IMG/VR virus record: IMGVR_UViG_3300046737_000169 | Location: 1-64,000 of that record | DNA length: 64,000 nt | Source of the DNA: a virus | Strand: one strand, 5' to 3' | In this document: in pieces, positions 35,855-42,989 of the stretch | How the letters are laid out: each line of letters starts with the position of its first letter | How positions within the stretch are numbered: the first letter of the stretch is position 1 | The notes under the pieces: model-generated | What the model saw: the letters and a program-made list of their open reading frames with translations, nothing else | What the model was told of the DNA's origin: nothing | Databases searched by the model: none | Translations under genes and position numbers: made by a program

Positions 35855-36182
35855 GAGCGAGCCCGAGGAACGGTTCGCGATCGCCTGGCGCACGCTGGGC
35901 GGTCAGAAGCCCGAGCGCGAGTACCGGTTCACGCCTGACCGGAAGTGGCGCTTTGACTTCGCCTGGCCGGAGGTCCGGATTGCAGTCGAGATCGAGGGCG
36001 GCATCAACGAGGGGAAGCACCGCGGCTACCACATGCGAACAAAAGGGTTCCTCAAAGATGCCGAGAAGTATAATCGCGCCAGCACTTTAGGCTGGCGTAT
36101 ATACAGATTTGCCCCGAGCCAGATCCAGCCGGCGGCTCTCGAGGAAATCATCTCGGAGATCAGAAAGTCAGGGCGAGGTTGA
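35814..36182 (+). CDS. Vsr/DUF559-like PD-(D/E)xK endonuclease, 122 aa
   Basis: GTG start inside the preceding gene. Core motif: Y-R-F-T-P-D-x-K-W-R-F-D-F-A-W-P, then V-A-V-E-I-E-G-G, then K-D-A-E-K-Y-N-R-A and W-R-I-Y-R-F. This gives the D ... E-x-E layout of Vsr/DUF559 nucleases. The length fits a single-domain nuclease. Likely role: DNA repair, recombination or debranching during replication. Metal-dependent catalysis inferred. Confidence 0.75.
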   Translation: MPSSTKKTKLPKAKSEPEERFAIAWRTLGGQKPEREYRFTPDRKWRFDFAWPEVRIAVEIEGGINEGKHRGYHMRTKGFLKDAEKYNRASTLGWRIYRFAPSQIQPAALEEIISEIRKSGRG

Positions 36183-36183
36183 C

Positions 36184-36396
36184 ATGGACGACAAAGAGAT
36201 ACTTGAGCGGGTCCGCGAGGCTATAGCCTGCCTGGACGAGGCCCAGCTTGATCTGCCGATGAACACGCGCGAGCAGCGCAAGCTCCACACCCGCATCCAG
36301 GACGCTGGCGATCGGCTCGTGGAGGTCAGGGAAGAACTCCAGGTCCGGATCGGCGCGCAGGAAAACTTGAAGCGTGTGCTTGAGCGTAAATCGTGA
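36184..36396 (+). CDS. Small coiled-coil protein, 70 aa
   Basis: ATG at 36184, two bases after the nuclease stop. Heptad-like charged helix (KEILERVREAIACLDEAQ...RIGAQENLKRVLERK). No catalytic motif. Probably a small DNA-metabolism accessory or replication adaptor. Confidence 0.55.
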   Translation: MDDKEILERVREAIACLDEAQLDLPMNTREQRKLHTRIQDAGDRLVEVREELQVRIGAQENLKRVLERKS

Positions 36397-36404
36397 GAAA
36401 ACCC

Positions 36405-36434
36405 TTGCGAAACGCGCATCTGGTTTGATAAAGT
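36405..36434 (+). promoter_or_regulatory. Promoter TTGCGA-18-TAAAGT
   Basis: TTGCGA (36405-36410), 18-base spacer, TAAAGT (36429-36434) with TTTGA directly before the -10. It matches the layout of the promoters at 57,365 and 60,040. It would drive the replication gene at 36,553. Confidence 0.5.
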
Positions 36435-36479
36435 TACTCCGTTCGACGGAAGCGGCGAGGCTTGATCACCCCGCCGTAC

Positions 36480-36552
36480 GAACGGATTAGCCGGGAGCAG
36501 CCAGGGGGACTCCTATACCCCTGGCTCCCCGGAAGCCCAAATAGGAGGGGCC
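36480..36552 (+). promoter_or_regulatory. Strong hairpin leader before replication gene
   Basis: CCAGGGG and CCCCTGG arms (around 36,508 and 36,521), extended by flanking GGGAGC/GGCTCC, form a long GC-rich hairpin with no U-tract; it is followed by AGGAGGGG before the ATG at 36,553. It could be an attenuator or leader structure controlling the replication initiator. Confidence 0.45.
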
Positions 36553-37491
36553 ATGCGAACCCGCATTCTGAAACCTGGATTCTTCAAGAACGAAACCCTC
36601 GCCGAGCTTGGCTCACACGCCATGCTCCTCTACCAAGGACTCTGGCTGCTAGCTGATCGGGACGGTAGATTGGAGGACCGGCCCAAACGCATCAGGGCCG
36701 AGGTCTTCCCTTACTTCGCAGATCAAAACGTAAACGGGCTTCTTGAATCCCTTGCGAAAGCCGGGTTTATCAAACGCTATGTTGTAGCGGGGAAGGGGTT
36801 CATCTCGATCCCAACGTGGCTCAAACACCAAACTCCTCACCACAAGGAAGCGCCATCAGAGATCCCCCCGAATGAGGGCGGGATTGATGCTTGCGTCAAT
36901 CTTGAGTCAATCTTGAACCAAGATCAAGCCGAGCTTGAACCGAGCATGGATGAAGAGTCCATCTTGAACGGCGCGATCAAGAAGCCTCATTCCTCTATTT
37001 CTATTTCTGTTCCTGTTTCTGTTTCTATTCCTGTTTCTATTCCTGTTTCAGATTCAGTTCCTGTTGCCGCCGCTGAAGCGGCGGGGGAGATTGTTTCCTC
37101 AAAGTTTGTTCTTCTTTCTCCTGATACGGATAAGCCTTCAGTATCAGTAACCCAGCACAAACACAAACCCGTGTACCCAAACGGATTCCAGAACTACCTC
37201 ACGGTCTTCTATGCTGGCGGAAAACTCCTGAGCCCTGACGATGAAAACAAAGCCTTCAGGGCATGGAAAAAGCTGCCACTTGCCGGTCAAATTGCAGCGG
37301 GCGAGAACGCTATTGAGATCGTCAAGGACCGCGAACCAAAATACATTCCCCTCCCGGCCAACCATCTACGAGACAAGCCGTGGACCCGCACCGGACCTGG
37401 GCGCATGGTCCCGCTGCCACCCAAGAGCGCCCGAGAGGCAAACCAACTCGAAGCCGAGCGGCTATTCGATGAACGGAGGAAAACGAGATGA
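36553..37491 (+). CDS. Phage replisome-organiser-like protein, 312 aa
   Basis: N-terminal winged-helix type: R-I-L-K-P-G-F-F-K-N-E-T-L-A-E-L, then L-Y-Q-G-L-W-L-L-A-D-R-D-G-R-L-E-D-R-P and P-T-W-L-K-H-Q-T-P-H-H-K-E. This is the classic signature of phage replication-initiation/helicase-loader N-domains (DnaD/DnaB-like). The middle (residues about 145-175) is a striking S/V/I/P low-complexity run encoded by tandem TTTCTATTCCTG-type repeats. The C-terminus resembles a helicase-loader-type domain. There is no phage polymerase or helicase gene in the window, consistent with recruiting the host replisome. Confidence 0.75.
   Translation: MRTRILKPGFFKNETLAELGSHAMLLYQGLWLLADRDGRLEDRPKRIRAEVFPYFADQNVNGLLESLAKAGFIKRYVVAGKGFISIPTWLKHQTPHHKEAPSEIPPNEGGIDACVNLESILNQDQAELEPSMDEESILNGAIKKPHSSISISVPVSVSIPVSIPVSDSVPVAAAEAAGEIVSSKFVLLSPDTDKPSVSVTQHKHKPVYPNGFQNYLTVFYAGGKLLSPDDENKAFRAWKKLPLAGQIAAGENAIEIVKDREPKYIPLPANHLRDKPWTRTGPGRMVPLPPKSAREANQLEAERLFDERRKTR
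36990..37060 (+). repeat. Pyrimidine-rich tandem repeat in replication gene
   Basis: Imperfect repeats of TTTCTATTCCTG/TTTCTGTTCCTG, strongly T/C-biased, encoding Ser/Val/Ile/Pro (SISVPVSVSIPVSIPV). Almost no G on the plus strand over about 70 bases. It could vary in length by slippage, or lie in an origin-like strand-biased region inside the initiator gene. Confidence 0.6.
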
Positions 37492-37997
37492 CGAGGATGG
37501 AGCACGCGATCAAGAAGGCCGTAGGCGAGTTCGGAATGCTCAAGTACTTCCCGAGCGATGCGGCGTCCAAAGCGGGCGTTATGGAGCTCCTGGAGCGAAT
37601 GGTGAGGACTCCAGAGGAACTGGCTTGGCTCGTCCGTACGATGGTTGATCGTGTGGGCGAATGGCGCGGGCCCAAGGAACTGCGCGGCGTGTTCTGCACC
37701 CGGTTCGCCCCAGCAGACGGCGTCGACGTGGACTGCCTGGAAACGCCCGGCTTCACACCGGAGGCGCTCGAAGGCCGCAGCGCCTACGAGCACGAGGAAC
37801 ACAAGTTCCTGGGCGCTGGCGCCTCAGTGGCGCTTCTGCCGGCGATGGAGGCGAAGTGGGAGGCGTTGCCGCCCGAGAACCCGCCTGAGCCGCCGCCCGT
37901 GCCTGGAGAGCGCCGAGCCGCCCGTCCGCTGAAGCAGATCACCGAGCACAGTGAAGCCGAGATCAACCAGCGGCTCCGCGACATCGGGGCCGCATGA
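37488..37997 (+). CDS. Hypothetical protein, 169 aa
   Basis: ATGA overlap with the replication gene. Helical N-terminal domain (MEHAIKKAVGEFG...ELLERMVRTPEELAWLVRTMVD). Pro-rich C-terminal half (PPENPPEPPPVPGERR) with a possible second helix. Function unknown; cotranscribed with replication genes. Confidence 0.55.
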   Translation: MTRMEHAIKKAVGEFGMLKYFPSDAASKAGVMELLERMVRTPEELAWLVRTMVDRVGEWRGPKELRGVFCTRFAPADGVDVDCLETPGFTPEALEGRSAYEHEEHKFLGAGASVALLPAMEAKWEALPPENPPEPPPVPGERRAARPLKQITEHSEAEINQRLRDIGAA

Positions 37998-38290
37998 CCG
38001 AACCGAACTGGAATTGCCTGCACTGCAAGGGCAGCGCCTACGAGCGCACTTGGCTGCTCATCACCTACACCCGCCATCCAAGCGGAGATCAGAAACACTG
38101 CGAGGAGAATGAAATCACCGAGGAGGCCGCCAAGAAGCTCATGCAAGAGGTCGACGGGCACTTCCAGAAAGTTGTCGACGCCGTGAAGTACTGCCGCTGC
38201 CACTACGGGCGGCATATCAGGCAGATGCGCCTCGCCCGCCTGTCCGAGGAAGAGGACAAAGCCCACCGGGGCAGCAAGAGGGCCTCGTGA
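37994..38290 (+). CDS. Zn-ribbon-like hypothetical protein, 98 aa
   Basis: ATGA overlap upstream. C-L-H-C near the N-terminus and C-R-C-H near residue 70 could bind one zinc; the rest is helical and charged. No known family. Overlaps the next gene (GTGA). Confidence 0.5.
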   Translation: MTEPNWNCLHCKGSAYERTWLLITYTRHPSGDQKHCEENEITEEAAKKLMQEVDGHFQKVVDAVKYCRCHYGRHIRQMRLARLSEEEDKAHRGSKRAS

Positions 38291-38553
38291 GCAAGCAGCG
38301 TGAGTACCGGATGGTCAACTTCGACCAGAGCGAGATCGCGGTGCGGATGATGGAGTCGCTGCATGGCATTAAGAGGCCGCCCGGCATGAGCGCCGAGGAG
38401 GCCATCCGGCATGTGGACCCGACCGTGGCCAAAGAGTACCTGGAGGCGGCCGAGGTGGTCTTCGACTACATGCTGGAGCAGTTGGACGCTACAGGATTTG
38501 TGAAGTGGGCCCGAAAGTACAGGACGTCGGACGAGGACGTGGGCGTTCAGTGA
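38287..38553 (+). CDS. Hypothetical protein, 88 aa
   Basis: GTG start overlapping the upstream stop. Pattern M-V-N-F-D-Q-S-E-I-A-V-R, then a helical core (AEVVFDYMLEQLDA). Last gene of the plus-strand early/DNA operon, ending before a long hairpin. Confidence 0.5.
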   Translation: MSKQREYRMVNFDQSEIAVRMMESLHGIKRPPGMSAEEAIRHVDPTVAKEYLEAAEVVFDYMLEQLDATGFVKWARKYRTSDEDVGVQ

Positions 38554-38557
38554 ATCA

Positions 38558-38622
38558 GGGGAGCCGCTGGCGGAACGAGGTGTCACCGACATTCCGCCGT
38601 GATGGACAACGGCCGGCTCCCC
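38558..38622. terminator. Nested long hairpin between convergent operons
   Basis: Outer arms GGGGAGCCG (38558-38566) and CGGCTCCCC (38614-38622). Inner arms GGCGGAA (38569-38575) and TTCCGCC (38592-38598), with a further small GGTG/CACC pair. It lies exactly between the convergent plus and minus operons and could act as a bidirectional terminator or an RNA structure. There is no long U-tract. Confidence 0.5.
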
Positions 38623-38633
38623 CCGGTCACACT

Positions 38634-39794
38634 CTACCCTGCCTGGTTGGTCAGATCAACGCGCGTACCTGGACCGCCGGCTTTCTTCTTCCGGCCGCCT
38701 CCCTTGGGCCGGCCCTGGCGCCAGCAGTTGCTGTTGTTGAGTTGCCGGCAATGCGTCGAGCAGAACACCGGCTTGCCATGTATCTCTTGGCGGCGGCGCT
38801 GATCCACGGTGCCCTGGAAGGCTTTCTTGCAAGTGCCGCAAGTGAACCAGAATTGCGCTTTCTGGAGGTTCTTCTGATACCACTTGTTGCGGCATTCCCG
38901 TGTGCAGAACTTTGAGTTCCAGCCCATCGGCGCCGGTTGGTAGGTCACGCCGCACCCGTCGCAGACGCGCTCCGGCTGCACATAGACCTCGCGCATGAGG
39001 GCCTGCGCCTTGTGGAGGTGCTCGTCGGCTTCCTTGGACCGCGGCGAGCGGATCGGGTTGGGGATGCCGTCGAAGCCGCCGCCAAAGGTGGCCCCGTGGA
39101 TATGCGCGCGATCGGACAGGTGCTGCGCCACGTCCGGCGTGTGCAGGCCGGTCTTTTTGTTGAACCCGGCGGCGCGCTTGAAGTCGACCGCCTTGATGCC
39201 GTGTGTGAAGTTGACGTGGTTCCCCAGGCGCTTGCCGACCCAGTTGCAGCCGTCGATCAGGCAGGGTAACTCGCCCTGCATGAGGAACTCGTCGTAGCAC
39301 TGGGGCAGGGCGATCTCCTCTGGGTTGGCGACCCAGCGGTCGAAGCGGCCCGCCATGAAGGCCCGGTAGCAGCGGTGGCTGCAGTACTTCTTCTTTCCCC
39401 GCTGGCTGAACTCGACCTGGATCGTCGCTTGGCAGTTCAGGCACGGCTGCTCAATCGTGCCTTCGTGGAGCCGCCCGGTGCGTTTCAGGATACCGGCAGC
39501 GAGAGCCTTCTTCATGTTCTCGGCCGCTTGTTGCTTGAACTGGTCCGAACCGAGGTAGCACTTCAGGCTGCAATACCTCTTCGGCGCCCGCGAGCCGAAC
39601 TCCTTGAGACAGGTTGGACAGGTGTACATGGGCAGCGGCTTGCGCTGCTTGCGGAGGCCGGCGTTGCCGCAGACCGCCGAGCAGTACCCTCGCTTGGTGC
39701 GGTTGTATTTCTTCACTTGCCAGGGCTTGCCCAGGAACTCGGCGCCGCAATGGGTGCAGGGAATATACTTCGGGGCCGGATAGTTGCTGCTCAT
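38634..39794 (-). CDS. Multi-zinc-cluster protein (Ros/MucR-like centre), 386 aa
   Basis: The ATG at 39794 overlaps the stop of the upstream gene (ATGA); an earlier GTG is possible. It has about six CxxC...Cx2-3C clusters, including CTHC, CPTC/CSLKC, CLNC/CSHRC, CDGC/CTREC and CGTC/CSTHC. In the middle is a Ros/MucR-like C-L-I-D-G-C...H-V-N-F-T-H-G-I followed by F-K-R-A-A-G-F. The C-terminus is basic. Such proteins bind DNA or are RNA/protein scaffolds. A six-cluster regulator is unusual. It is the last gene of the integrase operon, so it may control lysogeny. Confidence 0.6.
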   Translation of the reverse strand: MSSNYPAPKYIPCTHCGAEFLGKPWQVKKYNRTKRGYCSAVCGNAGLRKQRKPLPMYTCPTCLKEFGSRAPKRYCSLKCYLGSDQFKQQAAENMKKALAAGILKRTGRLHEGTIEQPCLNCQATIQVEFSQRGKKKYCSHRCYRAFMAGRFDRWVANPEEIALPQCYDEFLMQGELPCLIDGCNWVGKRLGNHVNFTHGIKAVDFKRAAGFNKKTGLHTPDVAQHLSDRAHIHGATFGGGFDGIPNPIRSPRSKEADEHLHKAQALMREVYVQPERVCDGCGVTYQPAPMGWNSKFCTRECRNKWYQKNLQKAQFWFTCGTCKKAFQGTVDQRRRQEIHGKPVFCSTHCRQLNNSNCWRQGRPKGGGRKKKAGGPGTRVDLTNQAG

Positions 39795-40429
39795 GAGGGT
39801 AGCCACTTCTCGAACCGGGCCACGGCCTTGTGCAGCGCCTCGATCCCGCCCTTCTCGGTCCTCGCCACGGCTTCCAAAATGGGAAGTCCACTGTCGATCG
39901 AAGCCTGAACCTCAGCCCTGGTAGCGTCCCGGCCCTCGCAGATCCAGCCCACTTGCTCCGGCTCGCCCATCTGGATGAGCGGGCCCGTATCGGTGCGGAA
40001 GATCTCGTACTCGCGCGTCATCCAGAGCATGGCCACGCCTGGGTTGCGCGTGATCCCCATGCCGCCCACGTTCTCGCGCATCTGCTCGTTGTTGATGAGC
40101 TCGTCCTCGCGGCGCACCATCTTGGGGTTCGACAGGAACGGGCAGTTCTGCGCCGACCAGACCGCGCACTCCGCGTGCGACGGCGGCTCGCTCGAAGTCC
40201 GGTTGACGCCGCACATGGGACCGGCGACAAAGACTTTCCACACGCCCAGGCGTTCGCCGCAGACCCAGCACAGACGCTGCTTGATGGCGCTGATGAACTT
40301 CTGGTTGTCCATCGCCCTGAACTCGGGCTTGCCGTTGACATAGGCGACGAACCAAGGAATGGGAATGCCCTTGTCGGTGAGCTTCAGGGAGCGCATACGC
40401 GCGGGGAGAGTTTCCATGTTGATTGTCAT
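39791..40429 (-). CDS. Hypothetical protein with Cys/His pairs, 212 aa
   Basis: Starts at ATG 40429, which overlaps the stop of the integrase gene (ATGA). A longer frame upstream lies inside the integrase gene. It contains C-W-V-C-G-E-R, C-G-V-N and a later H-A-E-C-A-V-W-S-A-Q-N-C-P-F pattern, reminiscent of phage proteins that bind metal. Role in lysogeny unknown. Confidence 0.6.
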   Translation of the reverse strand: MTINMETLPARMRSLKLTDKGIPIPWFVAYVNGKPEFRAMDNQKFISAIKQRLCWVCGERLGVWKVFVAGPMCGVNRTSSEPPSHAECAVWSAQNCPFLSNPKMVRREDELINNEQMRENVGGMGITRNPGVAMLWMTREYEIFRTDTGPLIQMGEPEQVGWICEGRDATRAEVQASIDSGLPILEAVARTEKGGIEALHKAVARFEKWLPS

Positions 40430-41241
40430 AGCTTGATCGCGTCGCACGCCGGGTTGGCAAGGTCCACGGTGCTTTTGAGGTAGCGGTCCGTGACCGCAAT
40501 GGAGGAGTGCCCCAAGGTCAACTGGATCTGCACAAGATCCGCTTTCCCTTTTAAGGCGAGCCGGGCGAACGTCCTGCGCAAATCGTGCGGCGCTAACTGG
40601 GGCACTCCGATCCGTTGGCCCGCCGCCTTTACGATCGCGTGAATGTGGTCTGCCGTCAACCCTTCCGCGCTCGCCTTCTCCTTCCAGACCCGCCGGAGCA
40701 CCGGCCCGGTGGAGACCTGAGCCGCCTGCAGCCACTCATGAAGCGCCAGGATGGCCCAGGAGGGCAGCGGGACCGTCCGGACCCTGCGCCCCTTCCCTAC
40801 CAGGTCGAGGAGCACCGTGCGGCCGTCGAGCGTCTGTACGTGGGCAACCTGGAGGCTGGCGAGTTCAGACCGCCGGAGCGCGGCGCCGGTCAGGAGGGCT
40901 AACAGGCAACGGTCACGCGCCCCGGCCAGTCCCGGCCCCGGCTCGAGAAGATTGCCCAACTGTCCGAGCGAGAGCCATGTGCCCATCTTCACACCCCGGA
41001 CGGGGAGCGAGCGGATCGCCTCGATCGCCATCATCTCGGCGGCGGGCGCGTTCTGCCGCGCCAGGTGCTTGAGCGCGGCCAGGTGCAGGTTCACCGTCGC
41101 GGGCGCGTATCCGCCGTCGCGCCGCTCGGCCACGTAGGTCTGGATGCCGGCGGCGGTAAGCTCTCGATCGTAGTTGCGCCAGATGGCGGCGTATGCCTCG
41201 CGCGATCGCTTCGCGTTGAGGGTTTCAAGACTCGTGTTCAT
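40426..41241 (-). CDS. Tyrosine recombinase/integrase, 271 aa
   Basis: A complete catalytic set is visible: R in A-L-R-R-S-E-L-A-S, K in L-V-G-K-G-R-R, H-D-L-R-R-T-F, L-G-H-S-S and the tyrosine in D-R-Y-L-K-S. The N-terminal 100 residues are the SAM-like arm/core-binding domain (ATVNLHLAALKHLARQ). Length is usual for a phage/ICE integrase without a long arm-binding extension. It shows the phage is able to lysogenise, unless the gene belongs to an element inserted here. No attachment site was identified. Confidence 0.85.
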   Translation of the reverse strand: MNTSLETLNAKRSREAYAAIWRNYDRELTAAGIQTYVAERRDGGYAPATVNLHLAALKHLARQNAPAAEMMAIEAIRSLPVRGVKMGTWLSLGQLGNLLEPGPGLAGARDRCLLALLTGAALRRSELASLQVAHVQTLDGRTVLLDLVGKGRRVRTVPLPSWAILALHEWLQAAQVSTGPVLRRVWKEKASAEGLTADHIHAIVKAAGQRIGVPQLAPHDLRRTFARLALKGKADLVQIQLTLGHSSIAVTDRYLKSTVDLANPACDAIKL

Positions 41242-41514
41242 TCACTGCGCTCCTTCGGTGCGCGCCAGTATCCGCACCCATTGATCGACCTTCCAGGCGA
41301 TGATGAGCACCGCGGTCATCTCGATGAGCGCCACCAGCACGCGCTCCCACTGAATACTCCACTCGCGATCCTTCTGGCTCCAGTGCTGATACCAGCCCGC
41401 GAAGACCACCAATAGGCCCATCGCCATGACCAGGAGGAACAGCCCGCCGAGCGGTCCGGCCAGATCCTGCAGCGGATGGACGGCGAGGTCGCGCAGGAGT
41501 TCAGGCGGCTTCAA
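41242..41514 (-). CDS. Two-span membrane protein, 90 aa
   Basis: Immediately upstream of the integrase gene on the same strand. Two hydrophobic segments: LFLLVMAMGLLVVFAGWY and VLVALIEMTAVLIIAWKV. No signal peptidase site. Could be a holin-like, superinfection-exclusion or lysogeny-linked protein. No family recognised. Confidence 0.6.
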   Translation of the reverse strand: MKPPELLRDLAVHPLQDLAGPLGGLFLLVMAMGLLVVFAGWYQHWSQKDREWSIQWERVLVALIEMTAVLIIAWKVDQWVRILARTEGAQ

Positions 41515-41828
41515 GCCGCTCTCCGCTTCCGCATGACGTGGACCTTGGCGGGCGGCTCCTCCAGCCCGTACGCCCGCGCATCGAAGTAGTTCGTCAAGGG
41601 CAGGCGCGGGTTCTTCCGGCCGATATCGGTGTGCATGAACTCCTCGTAGGCATCACGCCCTGCGTCGGTGATGCGGAACCCGCGCGCCGGTTTAAACTCG
41701 ATCCACTCGTGGATCAACATCGAGCGGAACGGGCGCTGATCGAAGACCTTGGCCTGCTCGATGGACATATGCTGGCCGCTGGCGAAGAGCTCCAGGAGCG
41801 GGAACTGCCGGTTGGAGAGCCGCGTCAT
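41511..41828 (-). CDS. Winged-helix-like hypothetical regulator, 105 aa
   Basis: ATGA overlap on both sides. N-terminal helix pair (FPLLELFASGQ, IEQAKVFDQ) followed by F-R-I-T-D-A-G-R-D-A-Y-E-E-F, a wing-type end as in small MarR/PadR-like domains. Basic C-terminus. Candidate DNA-binding partner of the integrase operon. Confidence 0.5.
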   Translation of the reverse strand: MTRLSNRQFPLLELFASGQHMSIEQAKVFDQRPFRSMLIHEWIEFKPARGFRITDAGRDAYEEFMHTDIGRKNPRLPLTNYFDARAYGLEEPPAKVHVMRKRRAA

Positions 41829-42127
41829 GCTGCCACCGCCTGGGCTTCCGCCTTCCGCCTTTTGGCGGCGACTTTCATGCGGCGCCGCATCTCAGCCTTG
41901 CGCTCTGCCGGGTCATCAGACCAGCCCCGTTTGGGAGCCGCCACTATGGTATTCCCAATCGGCGCGGCGCTCTTCGGCGGCCGCCCCAGCTTCTTGTGCC
42001 CCTGGAGCGCGGCCAGTTGCTCGCGCAGCCCGTCGACCTCGCGCTGCACGATATCGAGTACGTGAACCATGCCTGGCAGCAGGGCCGCCATGCCCATCTG
42101 CGTGTACGTGGACTCCGTCGTCTTCAT
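41825..42127 (-). CDS. Small basic protein with GRPP motif, 100 aa
   Basis: The start at ATG 42127 avoids a long overlap with the next gene. It has a helix (LDIVQREVDGLREQLAALQG), then K-L-G-R-P-P-K-S (AT-hook-like), then W-S-D-D-P-A-E-R-K-A-E-M-R-R-R and an Ala/Lys-rich tail. Probably a DNA-binding accessory. Confidence 0.55.
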   Translation of the reverse strand: MKTTESTYTQMGMAALLPGMVHVLDIVQREVDGLREQLAALQGHKKLGRPPKSAAPIGNTIVAAPKRGWSDDPAERKAEMRRRMKVAAKRRKAEAQAVAA

Positions 42128-42390
42128 CGTCCGTGCCCCGCGTTGATCGCGGCCACGATGGCGCGTTCCTTCCTGGCTCTCTCCAGGCACTCGCCGCACT
42201 GCGCGCGGGTTGAGCAGTGGACCCACGGCGTATAGAGATCCTTGAGCGCATCGCGCAGGCACTCGCGCGCCGCCGCCTCGGCCTCTTCGACAAAGGAATC
42301 GTTGATGTAGACCGCCGGTGTGGAGTAGTCGTCAACGTACGCCGTCATCGCGGGCATCAAGGTCAGTTCAGTTGCAATATAGACAAGCAA
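42124..42390 (-). CDS. Hypothetical protein, first gene of integrase operon, 88 aa
   Basis: The TTG at 42390 is the start because GAGGTGA lies six bases upstream. The gene begins at the 42.4-kb promoter region and overlaps the next one (ATGA). Acidic N-terminal half, then C-S-T-R-A-Q-C-G-E-C that could bind metal. Function unknown. Confidence 0.55.
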   Translation of the reverse strand: MLVYIATELTLMPAMTAYVDDYSTPAVYINDSFVEEAEAAARECLRDALKDLYTPWVHCSTRAQCGECLERARKERAIVAAINAGHGR

Positions 42391-42404
42391 GTTGCTTCAC
42401 CTCA

Positions 42405-42471
42405 CTCAAAATAATACTGAAACTCTTCATTGACAAGCAAATATATTTTTGTCACCATCTGATTGACGCCC
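42405..42471. promoter_or_regulatory. Divergent promoter region between integrase operon and 42,472 gene
   Basis: Minus direction: TTGTCA, 17-base spacer, TATTTT, then GAGGTGA and the TTG start. The same site read on the plus strand gives TTGACA (42430-42435), but no good -10 follows. An 11-mer CTCAAAATAAT (42405-42415) recurs at 55,243-55,253. AT-rich, unlike the surrounding DNA. Confidence 0.5.
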
Positions 42472-42708
42472 ATGAAAGTGATAGCCACCTCGGTCAGTGA
42501 CGAAGAATTGATAGTCCTGCAGGACCGCGCAGACAAGTCCGGTCTGACGATCGCGGCGATGATCCGCGCGGGCCTGCGCTTACCAGCCGCCCGTAGGCGC
42601 GGGCGCCCAGGCGACGCGGTCAAGTGCAATATCTGCCGGCAACTGGTCAGTATCTCGTCGCTGGCCAAGCACCGGAAGGAGCACAAACTTGCCCTCGGAG
42701 CAGCCTAA
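42472..42708 (+). CDS. Zinc-finger/RHH-like small regulator, 78 aa
   Basis: The ATG at 42472 was chosen over the earlier TTG. N-terminal beta-strand/helix pair like a ribbon-helix-helix (S-D-E-E-L-I-V-L-Q-D-R-A-D). C-terminal C2H2-type finger: C-N-I-C-x(10)-H-x(4)-H. Its position divergent from the integrase operon suggests a lysogeny regulator. Overlaps the next gene. Confidence 0.6.
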   Translation: MKVIATSVSDEELIVLQDRADKSGLTIAAMIRAGLRLPAARRRGRPGDAVKCNICRQLVSISSLAKHRKEHKLALGAA

Positions 42709-42928
42709 CGTACCGAGTCTCGAAGAGCGCATCCTGGCGCTCCTGAAGCATGTCGGAGAACCCGGCCGCTGCCGGGGCTGCGGATTGGCGATCTACTGGG
42801 TCCGTCACCCGGACTCCGGCCGTAACGCGCCGTACGATCCAGACGGTGTGAACCATTTCATCACCTGTCCGCGCGCCGACGACTTCCGGAAGAAGAAGGC
42901 GTTGGCAAAACGAGCCGCCCCGGCGTAA
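42689..42928 (+). CDS. Zinc-binding small protein, 79 aa
   Basis: TTG start with GGAAGGA about 9 bases upstream. Contains C-R-G-C-G-L-A-I-Y-W-V, then P-Y-D-P-D-G and H-F-I-T-C-P, a single zinc-ribbon pattern common in phage proteins that modify or bind small substrates. Followed by a basic tail. Confidence 0.55.
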   Translation: MPSEQPNVPSLEERILALLKHVGEPGRCRGCGLAIYWVRHPDSGRNAPYDPDGVNHFITCPRADDFRKKKALAKRAAPA

Positions 42929-42931
42929 TAT
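42902..42931 (+). promoter_or_regulatory. Strong promoter for the PEP-CTERM gene
   Basis: TTGGCA (42902-42907), 18-base spacer, TAATAT (42926-42931), giving a start near 42,938 and GAGGAG before the ATG at 42,990. A small CCCGT/ACGGG hairpin (42,959-42,971) sits in the leader. It overlaps the 3' end of the previous gene. Confidence 0.65.
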
Positions 42932-42989
42932 CAGGAATCCAGTTTTTTTTGGAAGAGTCCCGTTTACGGGAAAGGGATGAGGAGATCAA

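Noticed and set aside
40426-42390. Attachment site next to the integrase
   Set aside because: No direct repeat or tRNA 3' end could be recognised; needs comparison with the host chromosome.
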